This document shows positions 55,919-64,000 of a DNA stretch of 64,000 bases, piece by piece. Position 1 is the stretch's first letter; every line of letters begins with the position of its first letter. Source of the DNA: Anthoceros angustus. Lineage: Eukaryota; Streptophyta; Anthocerotopsida; Anthocerotales; Anthocerotaceae. Under the pieces are notes generated by a model. The model saw nothing but the letters and a program-made list of their open reading frames with translations, did no database searches and was not told where the DNA came from. A program made the translations under genes and the position numbers. The DNA lies in assembly GCA_010909165.1 (NCBI GenBank), contig MU008204.1, positions 367,260 to 431,259 of the forward strand. Direction: 5' to 3'.

Positions 55919-56509
55919 TTGAGGCGTATGTGTGCCCGTGCCCATGTGGAGGAGGCCATCCAGCAGGTTGACTCCGACTTCGCACATTATCATGCGGAGC
56001 TCCTGAAGGCGGTGGAGGCAGCCCATCACGCAGGGCAAATCGAAGGACCGCCGGAGGAATCAGAAGGAGTGGAGAGGGACGAGGGCCTGGGGGATAGCAC
56101 AGCCACGGGAACCCTGGGCGCACTGTTCGGAGACGAGAGCAGCAACGGAGAAGGGGGGCAACCGGATGAGGGGGATACGGCGGAAACAACTGGACAAGAG
56201 GTAAGTCCGTCGTACCCAACAGCAGAAGAAGGAGAGAGGGTCCCCGAACAGGCCATGGAAGGAGAAGTCCAAGGGGTGAGGGATCCGGTGCAAGAGGGGG
56301 GTCCGGTGGGTGAAGACAGACCCTTGAGAAATGCTCCGGACTCGGATGTCCGGGAACCCGCGAGGCCGACCAAGTCCTGGACTGGAAGCGAGGTGCACCT
56401 CAAGTCCGGACTAAGCGGTAGGCCGACCCTAAAGTCCGGACTCCGGAAGCGAGGCCGACTCAAGTCCGGACTCGAAGTGTGGAACGCAAAGTTTGGGCAA
56501 CTAGCTTAA
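55919..56509 (+). CDS. 196-codon open frame related to the gypsy LTR-encoded protein
   Basis: Acidic open frame from a first in-frame ATG at 55922. It has AHVEEAIQQVDSDFAHYHAE at residues 7-28, then PPEESEGVERDEGLGD, a Glu/Gly/Pro-rich middle and a tail with repeated LKSGL (from AAGTCCGGACT repeats). The first two blocks and the repeats are collinear with the gypsy LTRs at 35165-35620 and 44895-45310, including a GAGGTAAG at the same relative place (56200 here). This is therefore a diverged LTR fragment of a related element whose reading frame is better preserved. No known domain. Whether it is translated is unknown. Confidence 0.5.
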   Translation: MRRMCARAHVEEAIQQVDSDFAHYHAELLKAVEAAHHAGQIEGPPEESEGVERDEGLGDSTATGTLGALFGDESSNGEGGQPDEGDTAETTGQEVSPSYPTAEEGERVPEQAMEGEVQGVRDPVQEGGPVGEDRPLRNAPDSDVREPARPTKSWTGSEVHLKSGLSGRPTLKSGLRKRGRLKSGLEVWNAKFGQLA

Positions 56510-56680
56510 ATGAGTTCGCTTTGAAACAGCCCACACTTTGCTAGAAATGGTTTGGTGAAGACATGCAAGGAAATTTTTGCTCCTTTTGAGCGGGAGTTGT
56601 AGGACCATGTCGGAAGGAGAGGATATGTGGAAAAGAAACGGGTCAAAACGACCTCCTGGTGAGGAGAAAAGGTAACCTAC

Positions 56681-56912
56681 ATGAGTGGTAGGAGGTGTCC
56701 TACCACCGTAGGAGAAACTCCTACCATGGTAGACGAGGGTAGGAGAGATCCTACCACCGTAGGAGGATGACCCCGCTAGTGTTTTGATCACCTAGTAGGA
56801 ATAGCTCCTACCATGGTAGGAGAGGGTAGGGTATCCCACCGCCAGAGAACCTCACCGTGGTAGGAGAAAGGGAAAACGCCTACCATGGTAGGATGTCCTA
56901 CCACGGTAGGAG
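56681..56912. repeat. Cluster of TCCTACCAYGGTAGGA palindromes
   Basis: At least seven copies or half-copies, including CTCCTACCATGGTAG, CCTACCACCGTAGGAG and CCTACCACGGTAGGAG. The perfect form TCCTACCATGGTAGGA is its own reverse complement over 16 bases. Related clusters lie at 58686-58860, 60128-60163 and 62958-63165. Confidence 0.9.
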
Positions 56913-57720
56913 ATAGGTTTCTAAGGAAAGTAGCTTATGTTTTAGGCAGGATAGGCTTGCTATATATAGAGTCTTTTAGTGGACTAGATAAATAGGCCAA
57001 AATAGGTAATTAAGAAATTAGAGGCTAATTTTCAGTAATTAGAAATTAGAAAAATAGGGAAATGGTATTTTAGTATAAGGAAATTAGGAAACTAACATCA
57101 ATGTGAGAGGGCCACGTGGCACACATCCAAGGGCAGGATAGAATGGTAGTTACTTTTCTAACCCTTGGGTGACTTATAAAAGTGGGCAGTGCCCGCAGGA
57201 GGCCACAACTGTAAAACTTGAGGAGACTACCACACAGAAGGCGCCACACCTCAAGCTTCCCAAGGCCCCCATACAGCAACGCCGTACACGCGCCTGTGTT
57301 GAGGAGGAGAAGGAGGGCGCAAGCAAAGGAGGCAAATCCGCCAGCGCCCAAGAGAGGAAGAAGGAGGAAAAGAGGAAGAAGAGAAGGGAGAAGAAGGTTG
57401 GGCGCAACCCAACACTTGCCAAGCTCGTGAGGGTGCCTAGGAGGTGGAGCGTGGCAAGATTGCTAGGAAACCGTGCAAGGAAGGGCTCCTAAATTGGCAA
57501 GGTGTAAGAGTCCGGGGAATTTTGGTGAGCTTTCAGGAGAAATCGGGTTTTGAGGACGCCAAGGTGTAAGGACTGCAGGAGGAGAGCAAGGGCAAGGACC
57601 TTTGAGCTGTGAGCAAGAGCAAATCACGAGGAGGAGAAACGCAAGGATAAGAAGTCGGCGTGCAGGAATTGCAGTGAGAGGCATCACTTTTCTTCAATTT
57701 CGTGACTAACCAAGGAGGCC
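56913..57720 (+). other. Promoter-like region and short basic open frame
   Basis: CTTATAAAAG (TATA at 57175-57182) is followed by an open frame 57169-57492 that is Lys/Arg/Glu-rich near its middle (KKEEKRKKRREKK). The frame overlaps the TATA box, so it probably is not a gene as such. The arrangement looks like an LTR U3-R-U5 with its TATA box, but no partner LTR was found. Confidence 0.4.
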
Positions 57721-58440
57721 ATGACCAAGCCTACCATGACCAAGGGCAAGGAGGTAGCTAAGGAAGGAGCGTCCACCAAGGAGGTGGCGCAGGAGCGCAA
57801 GAGGTCTAAGGGAGGATCGACCGGAGGGTGGAAATTTGACATGCCCTTATTTACGTGCTATGCAGGCCATCCTCTAGAGACCTTTCAGACTTTCGACCTT
57901 GGGCAGCAGAGGAGAATATTCAGAGGGTGTATGGGACATTGGTCTTACACCAACCTTGAATTGATAGAGGAGTGTTTTGCTAATTTGCAGAGAAGAGGAA
58001 TTGGCCGCCTTACCGGATAGAACGCACGGACGGATCCACTGTTGGATAAGGAGCATACGCGTATATGGCGTGCGGATAGCGAGGATAGCGGAATCACGTT
58101 GATGGAAGGAACGAGTGGAGGCAAGCGTGCATCAACGGCGGATCTTCCCAAGGGAGCCCTTACTTATGCAAGGGGCATGAAGGCTAAGTCCAAGAATTGG
58201 ACGGACCAAATCTTGGAGCCCAAGTGGAGATTGTTCACAAGAATTGTTTTGGGCTTGGTGAGCAATCCAAGGGTGTCATATTTCAGACTACCTTCCTCCA
58301 TTTTCTATGGAAGATCACTCAAGGAGCGAAGCCGGATTGGGGCTCATCATGTATGAAGCATACACCTACCACCGGAAAAGTTTGAAACCCAACGCGTTGA
58401 TGAAGATGCCCAAGGCCATGCTATCTTAGCACTTATCTAG
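57721..58440 (+). pseudogene. Unidentified retroelement-like gene, 5' part
   Basis: Begins MTKPTMTKGKEVAKEG and continues TGGWKFDMPLFTCYAGHPLE to a stop at 58018. It resumes in other frames with SNPRVSYFRLPSSIFYGRSL (58258-58317) and LIMYEAYTYHRKSLKPN in the next frame. The last part is reminiscent of the plant mobile-domain proteins found in large retroelements. I cannot name it firmly. It is followed by the palindrome cluster and a coiled-coil frame, so the three may be one element. Confidence 0.4.
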
Positions 58441-58685
58441 TGCATTTGTGGGAAGTAGAGGCTACTCACAAGTAAGGAGTTGGATGATTCCAAGCATCCC
58501 TTTAACATTGTGTACTTACATGTGAGAGGGACAAGGAGTGCTTGGTGCTAAAGGAGGTGCCAGACCACCGGACATTATTGCCGGAAGGAATCCTCCAAAA
58601 GATAGGCCGAGGATGCGGGAGGACTTGCAAGGAGAAGTTGTAGGGGATTTGAAGTTTGGACCGCTGGAAGGATGCGGAGATGGAA

Positions 58686-58860
58686 GGTAGGATAGATCCT
58701 ACCATGGGTGAATCCCGCCCGCGAGGGTGGGAGGTGTTCCACGTGGTTTGGGACCCCTTCGTCCCTCCTCATGACAAGGCCTACAGTGGCAGGAATTAGT
58801 CCTACCACGGTAGGGAAGTAGTCCCACTAGAGCACCTCCTACCACGGAGGGAAAGGAAGT
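58686..58860. repeat. Second palindrome cluster
   Basis: Copies ATCCTACCATGGGTG, GTCCTACCACGGTAGGG and CTCCTACCACGGAGGG. The sequence immediately before it (GGAGATGGAAGGTAGGATAG) is matched in inverted orientation beside the 62958-63165 cluster. Confidence 0.85.
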
Positions 58861-58879
58861 CACGGTTTGGAAGCTCCCA

Positions 58880-60450
58880 AGGGAGATAAGAAGGCAACCC
58901 CTGCTAGGTGGGCGAGCGGATGGAGTCACGGGAGGAGTTGCCCCACCAAGTGATGAGCGGGAGCTCATCATAGGGAAGCAAGGGATGTAAGATCCCATGA
59001 GCAAGGCAAAGGCCTTGAGTCTCCCGAGGTAAGAAAGGAGACTTAGACATGTTGGAGGAGATGCTGCGCAGGGAGATGTTCAAGAAGGTAGATGTAGGAG
59101 CCGCCAAGAGGAGAGTTGAATTCTTGAAGACGGAGGGAGAAGACAAGGACCTACCAAGCAAGGGAAATTGTGTAGGCGAGCGGAAACCCATGTGGAGGAT
59201 GTTATGAGGATGGAAGCTCAAGTGGAGCACTTGGAAAAGAGTCTTGAAACAAGGCACAGGAGGCAAACAATCATATTCGGAGAACAAGGCTCTTACCAAG
59301 CAATTGGCAGCTCGAGAGGAGAAGGTGGAGCAACTTGCTCACATGGTGCACATGGGAAAAGAAGGCGGAAGACAAGCAAGTGCTGCTAATGGAGGAAAGG
59401 TCAAGACGAGAGCAATCGCAAAGAAATGAGGGCAAAGACACAAGTAGGCACATGAGCGGTCATAGCCACACAGCCGTGAAGATTAGTGACATGGAAAAGG
59501 AGCTGGGAGAAATGGAGGCTGGAATTGAAGGAAGAAGAGCTGGAAGAACGGACACATTTTGTCCAAAGATTGGAAATGGAACGAGAAGTCCAAAGAACGG
59601 AGAATGCACAACTCCCTAGGAGGATAGGGGAGTTGGAGGAAGAAATGGCAAAGGAGAAAGGCCATGAGGCGTGGTGCAAAGATATGTTGGCGGTGAGGGA
59701 GGTAGATTTCGGGCCGATTATGCCCTACAAGAGATTGATCCGCCAACCGCAATGAGAGGACGGAGAATGTGGCTCTCGTCAAGACCGGTGAGCTGGCCTT
59801 GAGCGAGATGCTTACAAAAGCAAGTGTGAGCATGGAGTATGGCTTGAGGATTACGAAGAATTGGAGATGGCACAACAACGATTTGCAGCCCATCTTCACA
59901 ACAAGGTGCTCAAGGCCACTAACGAGTTGTTGCGCCGAGAGGAGGATGTTGGGACCTCATGACGATGATAGGGAGGCCCTCATGCAAGTCCAACCGGAAG
60001 CCTTGGAGAGTGTCCCAAGCAAGGGTGGAGAAACTCGCACTGTGAGAAGCGAAGCGAAGGGAGAAATCACAGGGTGGAGAGAATCACCTGTGAAGGGGTG
60101 AGGAAGAAGAAACGACCCACTGTAGGGACTTACAGTAGGAGAAGGTCCTACCATGGTAGGAGGGCCGGAAGAAGCCGATTCAAAGGTCGCTAGCATGGAT
60201 TTGACGGTGGGAGGCGAGTACCTTGGCCCTTGCGAAAGAAGGAAGAGGGGTTGATCTTGCAAATGGAGCAAGAATCACAAGGAGAAGACCAACCTCCCAA
60301 CATGGTGCAGAGAAGGAGCTCACTTGCTCCACAAGTGAGAGGAAGAGGAGAAGTGAGGATGAGCTGGCTAAGAGAGCCCGGCTATTTTATTGGAGGAAGG
60401 AACTCAAGATAGGCATCAAGATAAGGAAGGGATTCATAAGAAGTCCTTAA
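58880..60450 (+). pseudogene. Coiled-coil protein gene, copy 1 (plus strand)
   Basis: Several frames together encode a Glu/Lys/Arg-rich helical protein: LEEMLRREMFKKVDVGAAKR (about 59049-59108), KALTKQLAAREEKVEQLAHM (about 59286-59345) and RIGELEEEMAKEKGHE (about 59621-59668). They are interrupted by stops and slips. The 5' part is homologous to the minus-strand copy at 62936-61900. No enzymatic motif was seen. It may be the structural gene of a retroelement. The CCTACCATGGTAGG palindrome recurs at 60128-60163 inside it. Confidence 0.5.
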
Positions 60451-61899
60451 ATTAGCTTGAAGACATGGGGCAAGATGCCACTTGGGAAGACTTTTCTTTA
60501 GAGGAGGACAGTATTAATGCTTGTCACCAAGAGAGTGTGTTGACTAGCTAGATAGAATGTTGACAGAGCCATTAAGGCTCACATAGGTGAATTTGCTAGA
60601 ATAGAATTTTACCCAAGATGCTTGGATGTCGAACTTAAAGTCAATAGGATACACTAAAATAAGGAGGAGGCAAAGGCTGAGGGCGCTGTGGGAGGCTGAT
60701 GTGAGGACCTCCTATAAAAGGAGGGAGCTTGTGAAGTAAAATTATCGTGTCTTGCGCTCCCATCCTCCCGAGTCCTTCACTTTGTGCTGAATTTCGTGGC
60801 CGCAAGCCAACGCAGGTCCGGTAGAGAGGAGAACGGGCCGGAGGCCGGGTGGAGGGCTTGCTCTTTGCAGCGCCCGCTAGCCGCCCCTTGTGAATGGTTG
60901 TTGTGTGAATTGTTTTGCTTTGAGTGTGGCGATGCTCAAGGAACTCTCGGCTTGAGGGTAGACTGCAGGAAAGACTGAGGTTCTCGAGTCTGCACAAACC
61001 ACATAGCAACCGCCCAAGGAAGAACTCGCACTTCTGAAACCTCAGCCAGCGAGTTGGAATTAATGAGCCAATTGGTGTTAGAGTAGGAGATTGTGGAGGA
61101 AGGAAGGGTAGATGAGTAGAGAAGAAGAGGGCGTTGTTGATTGAGAGAGTTGTGAGGAGGATTAGAGTGTAGGAAAACTAAGGCCAGCAGCCTAAGGGAC
61201 GAATCCCAACTGCAAGTAAGAGGGCGCTCCGTGTGGAGAAGAGTGTCTTAGGAGTAGGGACGGTTGTGTGGGTCAGGGGTCCCTGGCGCCGTGATAGACA
61301 CCTTGTCATAAGACGAACCCGAATTGTGTGGTGTCGCTGTAGGTTGAGGTTTGGTGAGTTTACGGCAAGACGGGCGCGAGCCGTAGAGGGAGCGTGAGAG
61401 GGCGCCTTGCTTGTTTAGAAGGTCGAGGTAGTGTGTAGTGCAGTAGTGACGGATTTCTCAAGATCCGACTGCCTCAAGTCTCATGGGATGAAACCCAACG
61501 ACGTAAACGACAAGGGGATAAGTGTGGCCGCCGAGGGTGCATCTCGGAAGCCCGGGATCTCGCCTCCCCACATCACCATGAGTTTGGCTCACGGTAGTCA
61601 CATTTACCGCCTTTCTGGACTGCCATTCTATCTTGCTTGGGTCGCTTTTAACCTGCTCTTTTTCCGGATGTCCCTTCGACTTCCTAACAATATCCTACAA
61701 CCCAGCCTTCAAGGTTCTCGTAAAATTTTCGCATGCTCCTCTTCAATTGTTTTTAGCCAAAAAATCAAACTTGTTTGTTTTGCTCGGCTCTTTTGACCGC
61801 TTGCCCAAACTTTATGCTCCATGCATGGCGCTTAACTCCGGAGTTTTACTTTGGTATCCAACACACCAAATTACCATATGCACCATCTTGCAAAATAAA
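60451..61899. other. Spacer between the two inverted coiled-coil copies
   Basis: No domain recognised. Contains the TATA candidate at 60713 and an open frame 61431-61796 on the plus strand that has no known motif. Confidence 0.45.
60713..60720 (+). promoter_or_regulatory. TATA box candidate
   Basis: CCTATAAAAGGAGGG at 60711-60725. It is followed by GC-rich sequence without a recognisable gene up to about 61400, which again suggests an LTR-type promoter. Confidence 0.35.
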
Positions 61900-62936
61900 T
61901 TGTACCGATCCTGTTGAGATCCTCACCAAGCTCCTTACCAACATTTCTCCTTGCGAACTCCTCCACCAACTTCGCTTTGCCCACCTTGCCCACCCTTCCT
62001 CGGCCACCACAACGGCCTCCTTCACGTCCACTTGCAGCCCTCACCGCAAATTCCGCCTTCATGACGTACACCCCTTTGCGATTCCTTCACCATGTTACAG
62101 CCCATCCGCACATCGCTTCTCCCTGTGGCTGTGCCACACCTCCATCTTGCAAATGACTAGCATTTGGTGCACCATAACTTCAGCTCTCTTCCCAGTCTTT
62201 TTCATCCTTTGCCTTGAAGGAGTTGACCCTCTTGCAATACATGCTTGGCACTCTCCAATTCCCCTTCCTTCACTCCCAAAATTCGGCGGAGATGTCTTGA
62301 TTCCCTTTCCAAATCACGGACCCTCAAAGCTTGGTCGGCCATTACCTTCTCATGTGCCTCAACACGCTCTTGTGCCACCTTTGCTTGCTACTGTGCTTGA
62401 GCTTGCTTCCTCTCTTCTTCCTTCAGCAGCCTGTGATTATGCTCCGCCCTCTTCTCCCATGTATCCTTCAAATGGGCGACTTGCTTGACTTGTGCTTCAC
62501 GGCCACCGCTTGGTCAAAACCTGTTCTCCCTCATGCGGTCGAACACTTCACGACTGCTTGGTTTTCCGGGTTTCCACCTTGGACTCCATCTCCATAGCTT
62601 CTTCCTGTAGTTGAGATTCCACTCGCCTATCCGCAACTTCCGTGCTTGGTATGTGCTTGTCTTCTCCGCCTCCATCTTCAAGAAGCCGACCCTTCTCCTG
62701 GCCGCTTCCATATCGATCTTGCTGAACATTTCCCCTATGCGCAGCATCTCCTCCAAAGAACCCAAATCTCCTTCTTTGCTCACAGGTGCTATAAGGCCTT
62801 TGCCTTTCTCCTGGGATCTTACATCCCTCACTTCCTCATGACGAGCCCTTGCCTGTTTGATGGGTAGCTTTTCCACCGTGGCTCCATCCGCCGCACCTCC
62901 TGGTTGCCTTCTCACCTCCTGCCTAGGAGCCTCCAA
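61900..62936 (-). pseudogene. Coiled-coil protein gene, copy 2 (minus strand)
   Basis: Minus-strand frame 62936-62514 begins MEAPRQEVRRQPGGAADGAT and includes LEEMLRIGEMFSKIDMEAAR and RRRVGFLKMEAEK, matching copy 1 at 59049-59130. Beyond its stop, other frames continue a Lys/Glu/Gln-rich helix (RVRDLERESRHLRRILG, about 62320-62270) toward 61900. Palindromes precede it on its own strand (63165-62958), the same arrangement as copy 1. Confidence 0.5.
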
Positions 62937-62957
62937 ACCATGTCCTCCCCTTTCTCC

Positions 62958-63165
62958 TAGCGTGGTAGGAGTTGCTCCTACCTCCGTAGGTCAGTGTCCT
63001 ACCGTGGTAGGTCTTCCTCCTACCACCGCGGGGTTGTCTCTCACCACGGTAGGACTACCTCTACCACCGAGGGTTCCCTTATGAAGGAGCGGGTTGGGTC
63101 CCATACCACTGGGGCACACCTACCCTCAGTGTGACTCCCACCGTGGTAGGAGTTGTTCTATCATA
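62958..63165. repeat. Third palindrome cluster
   Basis: About ten full or half copies, for example GCGTGGTAGGAGTTGCTCC, GTCCTACCGTGGTAGG, CTCCTACCACCGCGG and CCACCGTGGTAGGAG. In one plus frame it reads as PTVVGxPPTT repeats, but stops and changes between clusters argue against a conserved protein repeat. Confidence 0.88.
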
Positions 63166-63429
63166 GTAGGCACCTATCCTCCTTCCATCTCATCGCCTCC
63201 GCCCAAATCTCGAGCCTATCCGCGCTTCCTCATGTGTCTCCCAGGAGCTCCTTCCACGCCTCGTACCTTGCCCTTGTTCTCACCACATGGTCCTTACACC
63301 TTGGCTCCTCAAACCCCAACTCCTCCCGCTTGCAAAGGTAATCTACACCTCCTTACACTTGTGGCAGCAATTTGGAAGCTCTCCTCCACGTTTTCCTTTC
63401 GCCCGCCACGCCCACCCTCCCAGAGAAAG

Positions 63430-63634
63430 AGGCTAGATACCACCTCTCACTACATTGCAACAAAATTGCAATAAGATCAGAATACCCATCAGAATAAGAT
63501 GGAGGGTTGGTTTCCAACCTGTGTTACAAGGGGCCCAAAAGTGTAACAAGACCCCAAGATTTTAACATAATTGCAACAAGGGGGTTCAAATCTTAACAAA
63601 AGTGTAACATAGGCCCCTTTCTAGTAGAGTCGTG
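63430..63634. repeat. CACTA-type subterminal repeats, third end
   Basis: Repeated GTGTTACAAGGGGCCC, GTGTAACAAGACCCC, ATTGCAAC and CTTAACA motifs, finishing AGTGTAACATAGGCCCCTTT then CTAGTAGAG at 63626-63634. Homologous to 50905-51184. CTAGTAGAG would be one base from the canonical CTAGTAGTG terminus. Confidence 0.6.
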
Positions 63635-63649
63635 ATCGTGGATTTGATG

Positions 63650-64000
63650 CCGAATCGCCGTTGACAAAACAGGGAAATCGCCAACGCATGGTGATGATTG
63701 AGCACTTCTCCAAGTGGGTGGAGGTAGCGTTCGAGGACCTCACACTACACCACAGCCTTTCCGAGCAGGTAAAAGCATTCGGAGTCGGTGCTGCCTGATC
63801 GATCGTGGCAACACAGAGGCGTAATTTTGACGCTGTGGATGCAAGTTTGATTGACCATGTGAAGACATCTCGGATCATCCTCAAGCTCATGGTCCGGGCA
63901 GAGGTTGGTTCGTATATTCAAGGATGCTCTGAAGTATCAGATCACCGTGGAACCCAAGTGCGGGATGAGTTGCCCCTTATATTGTGTTGGGTTATAGAGT
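63650..64000 (+). pseudogene. Gypsy-type integrase fragment, right end outside window
   Basis: GNRQRMVMIEHFSKWVEVA (about 63674-63730) is the start of the integrase catalytic core of a second Ty3/gypsy family (compare GNRYxxVMIExFSKWVE). LIDHVKTSR (about 63851) and, in shifted frames, HPQAHGP and LGYR-like pieces correspond to the DxxTSRxHPQxxG region and beyond. Stops and slips are present, and the copy runs off the edge. It starts just after the CACTA-like end at 63634. Confidence 0.75.

Noticed and set aside
61775-62488. 237-codon plus-strand frame
   Set aside because: It lies antisense to the coiled-coil copy, which is supported by homology to the plus-strand copy at 58.9-59.7 kb.
1-64000. 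tRNA genes
   Set aside because: I looked for the conserved GGTTCRAATCC-type arm with matching acceptor stems and found no convincing full cloverleaf by eye. A tRNA scan would be decisive.

Overview
This window looks like nuclear DNA of a land plant, most likely a fern or another seed-free vascular plant. The evidence is very long PLS-type pentatricopeptide repeat (PPR) genes of the editing-factor kind, a PLATZ zinc-finger gene, plant Ty3/gypsy and CACTA elements, and a degenerate 5S rRNA copy. The fern assignment is inference. It rests on the very long near-identical PLS arrays, the SWWTD motif in the E+ region and the large, nested transposons. No bacterial, organellar or CRISPR feature was seen.

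Layout. (1) 1-13.7 kb: two tandem, same-strand (-) PPR genes. The left one is an uninterrupted reading frame of at least 1,405 codons that leaves the window at base 1. The right one (6601-13695) has about 20 repeat triplets, with whole blocks duplicated in register, and is broken by small indels. Four unrelated minisatellites lie between them. (2) 13.7-15.7 kb: a head-to-head, intronless PLATZ transcription-factor gene on the + strand with a tandemly repeated N-terminal tail. (3) 16.6-26.1 kb: gene-poor DNA with a decayed gene for a conserved eukaryotic domain (LQLDN...HTHDAIDQ motifs, DUF7869-like), an isolated chromodomain from a chromovirus, a 5S rRNA pseudogene, an exact-looking hairpin and several simple repeats. 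(4) 26132-50690: one CACTA (En/Spm) DNA transposon, delimited by matching terminal inverted repeats and a 3-bp TAA target duplication. It carries a degraded TNP2 transposase and a TNPA-like second gene. (5) Nested inside it, about 32.2-46.3 kb: a Ty3/gypsy retrotransposon with unusually long LTRs (about 4.3 kb), each containing a decayed protein-like reading frame. (6) 50.7-64 kb: further transposon debris. This includes CACTA subterminal repeats, a diverged LTR fragment with a 196-codon open frame, a family of short palindromes (TCCTACCATGGTAGGA), two related coiled-coil reading frames in inverted orientation, and a gypsy integrase fragment at the right edge.

How it works together. The only genes that look functional are the left PPR gene (organellar RNA editing or processing, by family) and the PLATZ gene. 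The right PPR gene could be functional if its frameshifts are sequence errors. Duplicated copies in this window, both PPR blocks and LTRs, differ mostly by 1-5 base indels and hardly at all by substitutions. That pattern is more typical of uncorrected long-read sequence than of ordinary decay, so every frameshift call here should be read with that in mind.
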